In this document: in pieces, positions 1 to 7,012 of the stretch
Numbering within the stretch: the stretch's first letter is position 1
Layout of the letters: each line of letters opens with the position of its first letter
DNA from: Asanoa sp040676615
GTDB lineage: Bacteria; Actinomycetota; Actinomycetes; Mycobacteriales; Micromonosporaceae
Direction of reading: 5' to 3'
NCBI RefSeq assembly: GCF_040676615.1
Contig: NZ_JBFAPI010000012.1
Span: 1 to 64,000, forward strand
Length of the DNA: 64,000 nt
Program-made: the position numbers and the translations under genes
Notes under the pieces: generated by a model
The model's input: only the letters and a program-made list of their open reading frames with translations
The model's database searches: none
Told to the model about the DNA's origin: nothing

Positions 1-176
1 GTCCCGGCAACCATTATTAACGGATGCCAAAACAATCACAATTGGCACTGGCTTATCAAACACCCTGTTGAGTTCTCAAAGAACAAACACACACCATGAA
101 ACTGGCTCGTTTCCGAGCCCGCATCGTGGGGCTTTGTTTTACCGCTGTGGTGTCCGGCGCTTCCGCGCTGGGCACT
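1..176 (-). promoter_or_regulatory. rRNA operon leader (16S side), 16S gene lies beyond the left edge
   Basis: Read on the minus strand, bases 93-62 contain the sequence GTTCTTTGAGAAC followed by TCAACAG. This is the boxA-like antitermination element typical of actinobacterial rRNA leaders. No protein-coding sequence fits here, base composition is less GC-rich than the surroundings, and a strong promoter sits just upstream at 183-211. I infer that the 16S rRNA gene begins a short distance left of base 1 and is transcribed leftwards. The rRNA itself is not in the window. Confidence 0.8.
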
Positions 177-182
177 TTTACT

Positions 183-211
183 ACGTTACCTGGTCCGTTT
201 GGCGTTGTCAA
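183..211 (-). promoter_or_regulatory. Strong rRNA operon promoter
   Basis: On the minus strand a perfect -35 hexamer TTGACA (211-206) is followed after exactly 17 bases by the -10 hexamer TAACGT (188-183). This is near-consensus for the housekeeping sigma factor and much stronger than other promoters in the window. It faces the boxA-containing leader, as expected for an rRNA operon. Such operons often have several tandem promoters. Upstream of this one I see only weak candidates. Confidence 0.75.
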
Positions 212-446
212 CCCGGTGTTTCCCGGTTTGTCATGCCTTGGGCAGGTTTCCCCGTTGCGGGCGCGCAGCAGTCAACCTGCCGAACGTCGCTCAAGGGATT
301 TGGTAGGCCGGCCGCCGCGACTCTCGTCGCATGCTCGCCCGGTGCCCTACCGGCTCGCAAAGCTTACCCCGTCGGTTTCGCCTCACCAAATCGACCCGTT
401 GTCCGGATCGTTCCGTGTTGCTCCCGCCGTGCAGAGAGAAAGATAC

Positions 447-482
447 GCAGCCCCCGAGTTGAAGGTCAAATCGGGGGCCTGC
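447..482 (-). terminator. Rho-independent terminator after tyrS
   Basis: The inverted repeat CCCCCGA (451-457) / TCGGGGG (471-477) is extended by GCAG/CTGC with one bulge. On the minus strand it is followed by a pyrimidine-rich stretch, TATCTTTCTCTC. It lies 30 bases past the tyrS stop and before the rRNA promoter, so it insulates the rRNA operon from tyrS transcription. Confidence 0.75.
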
Positions 483-511
483 GTCCCGCGTCACACGACC
501 GCGGAGGTCGG

Positions 512-1771
512 TCAGGAGACCCGCTCGACGCCGGCGAACGTGCGCTTCCCTCGCCGCAACACCAGGAATCGCCCGTGTAGCAAGGCATCCGCGGGCACCG
601 TGGCCTCCACATCGGACACCCGCTCGTTGTTGACGTAGGCACCACCCTCGGTGATCGCCCGCCGCGCCTCGTTGAGGCTGCCCACCAGCCCGGAGTCCCG
701 GAACAGCGCCGCCACCGTCGGCAGCTCGCCCCGCACCTCGACCAGGCCGGCCTCGGCCAGGGCCGACCGCAGCGTCGAGGCCTCCAGCTCGGCCAGCGAC
801 CCCCGCCCGAACAGCGCCTGACTGGCCGCGAGCACCTGCTCGGTCTCGGCGGCACCGTGGACGAGCGTGGTCAGCTCCGCCGCCAGGGCCCGCTGCGCCT
901 CCCGGGCCCCCGGCCGCTCGGCCGTCGCGCGTTCGAGTTCCTCGAGCTCGCCGTGCGAGCGGAAGCTGAAGTAGCGCAGGTAGCTCGCCACGTCCCGGTC
1001 GTCGGTGTTGAGCCAGAACTGGTAGAAGGCGTACGGGCTGGTCAGCTGCGGATCGAGCCAGACCGAGGCACCCTCGGTCTTTCCGAACTTGGTCCCGTCG
1101 GCCTTGGTCACCAGCGGCGTCACGAACGCGTGCACCGGCCCGCCACCCCGCCGGCGGATGTAGTCGACCCCGGCGGTGATGTTGCCCCACTGGTCGGACC
1201 CACCGAACTGCAGCGTGCACCCGTGCCGCTGGTGCAACTCGAAGTAGTCGTGCGACTGCAGCAACTGGTAGCTGAACTCGGTGAAACTGATCCCCGACTC
1301 GAGCCGCGCCCGCACCACTTCACGGGCCAACATCTTGTTGACCGGAAAGTGCTTGCCCACGTCACGCAGGAAGCTGATCGCCGACATCGACCCGGTCCAG
1401 TCCAGGTTGTTGACCAGCGTCGCCGCGTTGTCACCGGCATAGGTGACGAACGGCCGCACCTGCTCGCGGATCTTGTCGACCCACCCGGCCACCACCTCAG
1501 GTGGGTTGAGGTTGCGCTCGCTGCTCTCCCGCGGGTCACCGATCTGGCCCGTGGCCCCGCCAACCAACAGCAACGGCCGGTGCCCCGCGAGCTGCAGCCG
1601 CCGGGCGGTGAGCACCTGCATCAGGTGGCCGAGATGCAGGCTCGGCGCCGTGGGGTCGAAGCCGACATAGAACGTCACCTGCCCCGAGTCCAGATGCTTA
1701 CGCAGCTCGTCGAGGTCGGTGGAGTCCTGGATAAGGCCCCGCCACAGCAGGTCGTCGATGAATTCGCTCAC
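512..1771 (-). CDS. tyrS: Tyrosyl-tRNA synthetase
   Basis: Cytoplasmic class I aminoacyl-tRNA synthetase that charges tRNA-Tyr with tyrosine using ATP. The HIGH-type signature appears as HLGH at about residues 46-49 and the KMSKS-type loop as KFGKT at about 228-232. The last 80 residues form an S4-like RNA-binding domain, giving the usual bacterial length of about 420 residues. The frame stays open to a GTG at 1792. I prefer the GTG at 1771, which gives the family-typical N-terminus MSEFIDDL. It has GGGAGA 10 bases upstream and also a GACAAT box six bases upstream, so a leaderless transcript is possible. It is followed by a terminator and the rRNA promoter. The order argH, mpg, tyrS resembles mycobacteria. 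Confidence 0.95.
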   Translation of the reverse strand: MSEFIDDLLWRGLIQDSTDLDELRKHLDSGQVTFYVGFDPTAPSLHLGHLMQVLTARRLQLAGHRPLLLVGGATGQIGDPRESSERNLNPPEVVAGWVDKIREQVRPFVTYAGDNAATLVNNLDWTGSMSAISFLRDVGKHFPVNKMLAREVVRARLESGISFTEFSYQLLQSHDYFELHQRHGCTLQFGGSDQWGNITAGVDYIRRRGGGPVHAFVTPLVTKADGTKFGKTEGASVWLDPQLTSPYAFYQFWLNTDDRDVASYLRYFSFRSHGELEELERATAERPGAREAQRALAAELTTLVHGAAETEQVLAASQALFGRGSLAELEASTLRSALAEAGLVEVRGELPTVAALFRDSGLVGSLNEARRAITEGGAYVNNERVSDVEATVPADALLHGRFLVLRRGKRTFAGVERVS

Positions 1772-1813
1772 GCCTGGATTGTCTCCCACCACCCGCCGGC
1801 GGCCGCACCCGGT

Positions 1814-2452
1814 TTACTGCACGGACAGCACGTCGACGACGAAGCGCAGCGCCCCCGCCGGGTATCCGGACGGCGCGTTGTCTCCGTACGCCATCGCGGC
1901 GGGGATGTCGAGCTGCAGCCGGCTACCGGCCTTGGCCCCGACCAGCCCCTTGTCCCAGCCCTCGATCACGCCGCCGGACCCCAGCTGCACCGGGAACGGC
2001 TGCCCCGAGTTCCAGGACGCGTCGAACTCCTCGCCGGTCTTGTAGATCACGCCCACGTAGTTGACGGTGACGGTCTGCCCGTTCCGCGCCGCCGGCCCCT
2101 TGCCCTCGATCAACGGCGTCACCTTGAGCGCGGTCACGTCGCCCTCCCCCGCCTTCACGACAGGCTTGGTCTTCAGCGCCGGGTCGACATCGGCCGGGAT
2201 CCCGTTGGCGGCCGGCGCCGCGGCCGAAGCACTGGGCGCGGCCCCCGCGGACGACGCGGTGGGACTGTCGTCACCGCCCTTGGTGAACAACACGATGGCC
2301 AGGACGATGGCCACCACAGCCAGCCCGGCAAGCACGACCGCGAGCTGCTGGCGACGCCGCTTGGCCCTGGCGGCCCGCTCGGCGGCGGCCTTTCGGGCCG
2401 CTTTGACTGCGGCCTTCCGGTCGTTCCTGGTCTCGACCACCCGGTTGCTCAC
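1814..2452 (-). CDS. Membrane-anchored FKBP-type peptidyl-prolyl isomerase
   Basis: Catalyses cis-trans isomerisation of prolyl bonds in exported proteins. The N-terminal 26 residues are rich in Arg, Lys and Ala. They are followed by one membrane segment (about residues 27-49), a Ser/Ala/Pro linker and a C-terminal FKBP domain with VTVNYVG, FDASW, VIEGWDKGL and the closing FVVDVLSVQ. The topology implies an extracytoplasmic catalytic domain. The frame is open far upstream, but the GTG at 2452 has GAGGA 10 bases before it and gives a sensible short basic N-terminus. It lies 42 bases upstream of the tyrS start and may be co-transcribed with it. Confidence 0.88.
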   Translation of the reverse strand: MSNRVVETRNDRKAAVKAARKAAAERAARAKRRRQQLAVVLAGLAVVAIVLAIVLFTKGGDDSPTASSAGAAPSASAAAPAANGIPADVDPALKTKPVVKAGEGDVTALKVTPLIEGKGPAARNGQTVTVNYVGVIYKTGEEFDASWNSGQPFPVQLGSGGVIEGWDKGLVGAKAGSRLQLDIPAAMAYGDNAPSGYPAGALRFVVDVLSVQ

Positions 2453-2690
2453 GGTTGTCAAATCCTCACAGGTAGTGCCCGGCCGACCCGGACCGCTCCG
2501 GACACGGTACCGGCGCCAGCTGGGCATCGGCAGGGCCAAAACAGGCCAAGTCCGAATGAGAATCCAACCCGCCACACCAGTCACAGCAACCAGCGGTTCG
2601 ATCAGCTTCGTGTCGCCCAGCCGCACCGCGGCCCACGGCGTAGGCGGAGTACTTCTCCACTCTCGTACCCAACATGTCTGGGTTTTGGGC

Positions 2691-2719
2691 TTGCGATTAT
2701 CTGGTCTGAGGAGTATAGA
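2691..2719 (+). promoter_or_regulatory. Promoter for the small ORF and hsp20
   Basis: TTGCGA (2691-2696), a 17-base spacer, then TATAGA (2714-2719) lie in a short AT-rich patch that stands out from the flanking DNA. The predicted transcript would start near 2726, nine bases before the ribosome site of the 27-codon ORF, and read on into hsp20. No CIRCE element or perfect HspR (HAIR) inverted repeat is visible nearby. Confidence 0.5.
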
Positions 2720-2748
2720 ATTTTTCTGTCCGTTGGAGGTGAGCATCG

Positions 2749-2832
2749 ATGGCCCTGCTCGTTCCAGCCCATTACCACCGTCGTCGGCGGACGCGGCTCG
2801 ACTACCGCCGCCCGCCCAACCGGCGGCACTGA
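2749..2832 (+). CDS. Small basic ORF of 27 codons upstream of hsp20
   Basis: Not a recognised family. An ATG at 2749 is preceded by a perfect GGAGG (2735-2739) at nine bases, itself just downstream of a good promoter. The peptide starts MALLVPAHYH, then contains runs of Arg, and ends PPNRRH; it is very basic, with about ten Arg and three His. It could be a genuine small nucleic-acid-binding or membrane-active peptide, or a regulatory leader ORF whose translation influences hsp20 expression 75 bases downstream. Coding status is inferred only from the promoter and ribosome-site arrangement. Confidence 0.4.
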   Translation: MALLVPAHYHRRRRTRLDYRRPPNRRH

Positions 2833-2906
2833 GCTGACGCCGGACATCCCTCGAGTTCCACGACGACCCAGAGTCGTCGCCCACCAGGTATGGAGGTGTG
2901 TTGGTC

Positions 2907-3410
2907 ATGCAGACCCTGCGTTTCGATCCGTTCCGCGACTTCGACCGGCTCGCCGCCGAGGTGCTCGGCACCGCGCGCACGCCATCGCTGATGCCGATGG
3001 ACTGCCTGCGCACCGGCGAGGCGTTCGTCTGCCGCTTCGACCAGCCCGGCATCGACCCGGAGTCCCTCGACGTGTCCGCGGAGAACGACACCTTGACCGT
3101 GCGGGCCGAGCGGCACCGCGAGGACCCGGAGGATTCGACCTACCTGGTCTCCGAGCGGCCCTCGGGCGTCTACAGCCGCCAACTGGTCCTCGGCGACGGC
3201 CTCGACGTCGAACAGATCCGCGCCGACTACCGCGACGGCGTCCTGACGCTGACGATCCCGGTGGCGGAGCGGGCCAAGCCCCGCAAGATCGAGATCAACC
3301 GCGGCGAATCCACCGCGGTCGGCTCCCACGAGGGCCACAAAATGATCTCCGGCGAGACGGGCGCGGAGGGCGCCGCTACCGACCGCCAGCAGGCCACCGC
3401 TTCCCGCTGA
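2907..3410 (+). CDS. Hsp20/alpha-crystallin family small heat shock protein
   Basis: ATP-independent cytoplasmic holdase that binds unfolding proteins. The protein has 167 residues: an N-terminal arm with LRFDPFRDFDRL, a central alpha-crystallin domain (about 40-135) with YRDGVLTLTIPV matching the conserved A-x-x-x-G-V-L motif, and a charged Gly/Glu-rich tail. The upstream GTG (2898) and TTG (2901) lie too close to the GGAGG at 2892-2896. The ATG at 2907 has a 10-base spacing and is the preferred start. It is probably transcribed from the 2691 promoter together with the small basic ORF. It could be heat- or stress-induced, but no known heat-shock operator is visible. Confidence 0.9.
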   Translation: MQTLRFDPFRDFDRLAAEVLGTARTPSLMPMDCLRTGEAFVCRFDQPGIDPESLDVSAENDTLTVRAERHREDPEDSTYLVSERPSGVYSRQLVLGDGLDVEQIRADYRDGVLTLTIPVAERAKPRKIEINRGESTAVGSHEGHKMISGETGAEGAATDRQQATASR

Positions 3411-3599
3411 CGACCCGACCTGACAGCGGCGGCCGGGCAACGTCAATGCCGACCGCCGCCGACCGGACCTGCGACGCCCGACCGCCGCGGACCCGGACCT
3501 GCGGAAGCCGGGCGCCCGGGCCGACCCTCGGCTCTCGACTGCTGGACGCCTTACGATGAACGCCTTCGCGATTGCCACTGGGGCGTCGGGGGCTGCCCG

Positions 3600-3681
3600 G
3601 TCACGCGGGACCCACGGGCCCGACCCGGGTCACGCGGACCCCGCATGGCCGGGCCCGACCTCGTCACGCGGACCCCGCGTG
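3600..3681. repeat. GC-rich direct repeats with hairpin in an intergenic gap
   Basis: The 411-base gap between the convergent hsp20 and HAAS genes holds no convincing gene. It contains two exact copies of a 16-base unit beginning GTCACGCGG (3629-3644 and 3663-3678) and a partial third at 3600-3610. The second copy is part of an inverted repeat CACGCGG-ACC-CCGCGTG (3665-3681). It may serve as a bidirectional transcription stop, but no T-tract is present. Confidence 0.4.
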
Positions 3682-3821
3682 ACCGGAGCCCGACGCGCGC
3701 GGCGGGCGGCCGAACCCCGGCAGGACGGCGACCCCACTGCCCGACCTGCTCTGCCGGACGGCCGGACCTCACCACACCGGCCGAACCGCCGGCGGTGCTC
3801 GAGTCGGGATCCGCGTCCGGG

Positions 3822-4514
3822 TCAGGCCGGGCTCGTGGGTGGCGTCGCCGGGAGGGGCTGGCGGCCGGTGGCTGTCCAGCCACGCAGTGACCAGCGGCGC
3901 GCGAGGATCGTGGCGCCGGCCAGAGCCGCCGCGACCATGCCGCATTCGATCGCGACCACCGGCAACGCGTCGCTGTAGTCGACCAGCGCGGCGAAGCCCA
4001 TCGTCACCGGCGTCACCAGGACACCGGCCAGCGGCACCAGCAAGGCCATCCCGAGGACGGTGTGCCCCATCGACGGCAGGTCCCGCAACCGGAACCACAC
4101 CGTGAGCAGCGACGAGACGACCACGAGCGCCGCCAGCACGGTGTACGCGGTCAGCACCGCACCGGTCCCCGGCTGCTGCGTCTGCAGAGCCGGCACCGGG
4201 ATATGCGCGAAGACGATCGCGTAGCCGATCAGGATCCCGGGAAGCGCACCCACCACCGCGGTCAGCAGCAAGCGCCGGAACTCGAAGGGAACCCGCGCCA
4301 CCCGCGCCTCGTCGGCCAGGCGGCGAGCGAAACCGCGCACATCCGTACCGATCAACTCCGCCGGACCGACCCCTTCGGCCCAGGCCGCGGTCAGGTCGTC
4401 ACGCAGGTCCCGGCTGAGCCCGGCCAGGTCGGCCGGGTGCACATGTAGGCGGCGCCATTCGCGCTCGGCCCCGGCCATCGCCTGGTCGATCGTCCACAGT
4501 GGGATCTCACTCAT
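3822..4514 (-). CDS. HAAS-type multispanning membrane protein paired with PadR
   Basis: Function unknown. The cytoplasmic N-terminal part (about residues 1-85) is helical and charged, with REWRRLHVHPADLA followed by acidic and basic helices. This resembles the HAAS domain that commonly accompanies PadR regulators. Four hydrophobic segments follow between about residues 88 and 215. The start overlaps the end of the upstream PadR gene by 8 bases, so the two are co-transcribed and probably form one sensing or envelope-stress module. The C-terminal tail is Pro/Thr-rich. The family assignment rests on architecture and gene pairing. Confidence 0.6.
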   Translation of the reverse strand: MSEIPLWTIDQAMAGAEREWRRLHVHPADLAGLSRDLRDDLTAAWAEGVGPAELIGTDVRGFARRLADEARVARVPFEFRRLLLTAVVGALPGILIGYAIVFAHIPVPALQTQQPGTGAVLTAYTVLAALVVVSSLLTVWFRLRDLPSMGHTVLGMALLVPLAGVLVTPVTMGFAALVDYSDALPVVAIECGMVAAALAGATILARRWSLRGWTATGRQPLPATPPTSPA

Positions 4515-4866
4515 GGCCGCCTCCTGCGTTGTCGGCGAGGGTCGCGTTGACGGTGTTGACGAACCGTTGCCATTGGGCCTGCCAGGCGGCCAGCCGCTGG
4601 TGGCCGGCCGGGGTGACGGCGTAGACCTTGCGGCGCGGGCCGCTCGGGCTTTCCTGCACCTCGTCGACGACCAGGCCCAGGCCGCGCATGCGGGTCAGCA
4701 GCGGATAGACCGTGCCGTAGCCGCCCGCGTCCAGACCGGCCTCGTCGAGGCGGCGGACCAACTCGTAACCATGCGCCGGCTCCTTGGCCAGCAACGCGAG
4801 CATGCACATGTCGAGGGCGCCGCGCAGCAACTGGGTTTGCCGCTCGGAGCCCTCGACAGGTGTCAT
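4507..4866 (-). CDS. PadR family transcriptional regulator
   Basis: Winged-helix DNA-binding repressor of the PadR family. It shows the classic pattern LLRGALDMCMLALLA, HGYELVRRLDEAG, GTVYPLLTRM (recognition helix region) and YAVTPAGHQRL in the wing. At 119 residues it is the short PadR type without a long C-terminal effector domain. The frame allows an ATG at 4875, but the -10 box TAGTAT (4879-4874) covers that codon. The ATG at 4866 lies seven bases downstream of the box and would be the 5' end of a leaderless message. It is co-transcribed with the HAAS-type membrane gene, the probable target and partner. Confidence 0.88.
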   Translation of the reverse strand: MTPVEGSERQTQLLRGALDMCMLALLAKEPAHGYELVRRLDEAGLDAGGYGTVYPLLTRMRGLGLVVDEVQESPSGPRRKVYAVTPAGHQRLAAWQAQWQRFVNTVNATLADNAGGGHE

Positions 4867-4873
4867 GCGAGAC

Positions 4874-4903
4874 ATACTAGTGACCGCTATTAGGCGCCGT
4901 CAA
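4874..4903 (-). promoter_or_regulatory. padR promoter, probably leaderless
   Basis: On the minus strand TTGACG (4903-4898), an 18-base spacer, then TAGTAT (4879-4874). The spacing to the ATG at 4866 (seven bases) predicts transcription starting at or next to the initiation codon. The box overlaps the stop and tail of the upstream MFS gene (ends 4900), so the padR unit has its own promoter. Confidence 0.55.
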
Positions 4904-6315
4904 ATAGTGGCCCGCTCGCGGCCGGGCAGCAGCAGCGCGGACAGCGCGGCCGCCCCGACGACCGCGGCCCCGACGAGGACCGCGGGGACCACGCCGTCCA
5001 CGTACGACTGCGGGCTGGTGTAGCTGCCCTGGCCGGCGAAGACCGAAGCCAGCGCGGCCACGCCGACCGCCACCCCGAACTCGCGGACGGTGTTGACCGT
5101 GCCGGACGCGACGCCCTGGGAGGCCGGGTCGACGCTGCTCAGCGCGACCGTGCTCATCGGCGCGAAGGTCAGCCCCATGCCGATCCCGGCCAGGACGAAC
5201 GCCGGCACCACCGAGCCGAAACCGACGCCGACCGTGGTCTGCAGCGCGACCCAGAGCAGGCCGAGGGCCAGCAGCGCCTGGCCGAGCACGATCAGCACCC
5301 GGGGGCCGACCCGGCCGACCAGCAGGCCGGCGATCGGCGCGACCACCATCGGGGCGGCGGTCCAGGGCAGCGTGCGGATCCCCGAGCCGAACGGGCCGTA
5401 GCCCTGCACCACCTGGAAGAACTGGGCCAGCAGGAAGACCGAACCGAAGACGCCGGCGGAGAACAGGAACGCCATGATGTTGACCGAGGTGAAGGCCCGC
5501 GAGCGGAACAGGCGCAGCGGCAGCATCGGCGCGGGCGCCTTGCGCTCCCAGCCGACGAACGTTGCGAGCAGGGCGCCCCCGGCGATCAGCGTGCCGAGCA
5601 CCGACAGCGACGTCCAGCCGTCGTCCTGACCGTGCACGACGCCCCAGATCAGGCCGAGCATGCCGACCGAGACGAGCACCAGGCCGAGCGGGTCGAGCTT
5701 GCGCGCGCCGCCGTGCGACTCGTTGAGGACGAGCCGGACGAGCACGATCGCGACGACGCCGACCGGCACGTTGAGCCAGAAGATCCAGGTCCAGTGCAGG
5801 CCCTCGGCGACCGCGCCGCCGACGACCGGGCCGACCGCCACGCCGAGGCCGCTGATCCCGCCCCAGATGCCGATCGCGGCGTTGCGCATTTTCTCGGGTA
5901 CGGCGGCCGCGAGCAGCGTCAGCGACAGCGGCATGACCGCGGCACCGCCAATGCCCTGCACCGCGCGGGCGGCGGTCAGCATCCACGGCTCGGTGGCCAG
6001 CGCGCAGGCGGCCGAGGCGAGGGTGAACAGCGCGATGCCGGCGACGAAGAGGCGGCGGCGGCCGATCCGGTCGCCGACGGCGGCGGCGGTGAGCAGCAGC
6101 GCGGCGAACGGCAGCGTGTAGGCGTTGACGAACCACGACAGGTCGGTGAGCGACGCGCCCAACTCGGACTTGATCACCGGCAGCGCGGTGGTCACGACCA
6201 GGTTGTCGAGCGTCACCATGAACATCGGCACACCGACCGCGAGCAGCACGGCGGCCAGCGAACGGGTCCGCGCGCTGGACGGCGCGGCGGCCACGGGTGT
6301 GGCGGTGGTGGTCAT
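4900..6315 (-). CDS. DHA2-type MFS drug/proton antiporter
   Basis: Major facilitator superfamily efflux permease of the 14-transmembrane DHA2 group, expected to export drugs or toxic metabolites across the cytoplasmic membrane by proton antiport. The 471 residues include motif A variant GDRIGRRRLFVAG in the loop after helix 2, motif C-like GLGVAVGPVVGG in helix 5, and many hydrophobic helices. The ATG at 6315 has GGGGAG eight bases upstream. It is divergent from a tetR gene. Two GTTATC/GATAAC palindromes lie in the 88-base region between them, so the TetR protein almost certainly represses this pump. The substrate cannot be told from sequence. Confidence 0.88.
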   Translation of the reverse strand: MTTTATPVAAAPSSARTRSLAAVLLAVGVPMFMVTLDNLVVTTALPVIKSELGASLTDLSWFVNAYTLPFAALLLTAAAVGDRIGRRRLFVAGIALFTLASAACALATEPWMLTAARAVQGIGGAAVMPLSLTLLAAAVPEKMRNAAIGIWGGISGLGVAVGPVVGGAVAEGLHWTWIFWLNVPVGVVAIVLVRLVLNESHGGARKLDPLGLVLVSVGMLGLIWGVVHGQDDGWTSLSVLGTLIAGGALLATFVGWERKAPAPMLPLRLFRSRAFTSVNIMAFLFSAGVFGSVFLLAQFFQVVQGYGPFGSGIRTLPWTAAPMVVAPIAGLLVGRVGPRVLIVLGQALLALGLLWVALQTTVGVGFGSVVPAFVLAGIGMGLTFAPMSTVALSSVDPASQGVASGTVNTVREFGVAVGVAALASVFAGQGSYTSPQSYVDGVVPAVLVGAAVVGAAALSALLLPGRERATI

Positions 6316-6334
6316 GACAGCGGCTCCCCTTGTT

Positions 6335-6376
6335 GTTATCCACTGATAACTTGGAGAGTAGTAATCGACTGATAAC
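6335..6376. promoter_or_regulatory. Tandem TetR operators between MFS and tetR genes
   Basis: Two related palindromes: GTTATC-CACT-GATAAC (6335-6350, perfect arms) and GTAATC-GACT-GATAAC (6361-6376, one mismatch). Their centres are 26 bp apart, about two and a half helical turns. They lie between the divergent efflux and regulator genes, the standard place for TetR operators controlling both directions. Confidence 0.75.
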
Positions 6377-6403
6377 ATGTCAACAGACTTCGAGGAGGAT
6401 CCC

Positions 6404-6970
6404 GTGACCCGCACCCGGCTCACCGCCGCCGAGCGCAGCGAGCAGCTCATCGACGCGGCGATCGTCGCGTTCGCCAAGGGTGGCTACGCCGGCACGACAA
6501 CCGACGACATCGCGCGCCTGGCCGAGGTTTCCCAGCCCTACGTCATCCGGCTCTTCGGCTCGAAGAAGGCGCTGTTCATCATGGTGATCGAGCACGTCAG
6601 CGGCCGGATCCAGCAGGCGTTCCGGGATGCCGCGCCGGCCGAGGGCGCCCAGCTCGCCGACCTGGCCAACGGCTTCGACACGCTGCTGGCCCGGCGTCAC
6701 CTGCTGCCCGTGCTGCTGCACGGGTTCGCGGCGGCCAACGCCGACGACGAGATCGGCCGCGTGGCCCGCGCCTGCTACGGCGACATCTACACGCTCGTGC
6801 AGGAGCTGACCGGCACGACCCCGGCCGAGGCCCGCGACTTCATCTCCACCGGCATGCTGCTCACGGTGCTGGCCTCGATGCGGGTGATCGGCCCGGAGCC
6901 GGTCGCCCAGGAGCCGTGGATGATCCAGATGATCGACAGCTTCGAGCACGGCGGCCGCTACAAGCACTGA
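6404..6970 (+). CDS. TetR family transcriptional repressor of the adjacent efflux gene
   Basis: Ligand-responsive repressor. The N-terminal helix-turn-helix (about residues 8-55) has LIDAAIVAFAKGGYAGTTTDDIA and the recognition-helix stretch VSQPYVIRLFGSKKALF. The rest is the alpha-helical ligand-binding domain. An in-frame ATG at 6377 abuts the second operator. The GTG at 6404 has GGAGG (6394-6398) five bases upstream and is preferred, giving 188 residues. The gene is divergent from the DHA2 pump, so binding to the two palindromes would control both genes and be released by a pump substrate. Confidence 0.88.
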   Translation: MTRTRLTAAERSEQLIDAAIVAFAKGGYAGTTTDDIARLAEVSQPYVIRLFGSKKALFIMVIEHVSGRIQQAFRDAAPAEGAQLADLANGFDTLLARRHLLPVLLHGFAAANADDEIGRVARACYGDIYTLVQELTGTTPAEARDFISTGMLLTVLASMRVIGPEPVAQEPWMIQMIDSFEHGGRYKH

Positions 6971-6995
6971 CCGCCCGTCGACACTCGACGGGCGG
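6971..6995. terminator. Hairpin terminator between convergent tetR and glycosidase genes
   Basis: A perfect 11-bp stem CCGCCCGTCGA / TCGACGGGCGG (6971-6981, 6985-6995) with a three-base loop starts right at the tetR stop and lies 18 bases before the stop of the convergent glycosidase gene. No T-tract follows on either strand, so it may act bidirectionally in the manner of U-less actinobacterial terminators. Confidence 0.6.
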
Positions 6996-7012
6996 CCAGG
7001 GCGAGCGGTGGG

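Noticed and set aside
1..100. 16S rRNA gene start inside the window
   Set aside because: The boxA leader is visible but no 16S 5' sequence appears on the minus strand. The gene must begin left of base 1.
2600..2906. Heat-shock operators (CIRCE, HspR HAIR) before hsp20
   Set aside because: No CIRCE and no CTTGAGT-N7-ACTCAAG pair was found. Only a weak GGAGT...ACTCT similarity exists near 2646-2663.
2453..3091. A longer FKBP reading starting at 3091
   Set aside because: The extra residues run across the divergent small ORF and hsp20 and are unrelated to FKBPs. The GTG at 2452 with a ribosome site is better.
857..3559. A 900-codon plus-strand open frame
   Set aside because: It is the antisense shadow of tyrS and the FKBP gene and part of hsp20 in another frame. 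High-GC DNA keeps such frames open. No recognisable domain is encoded.
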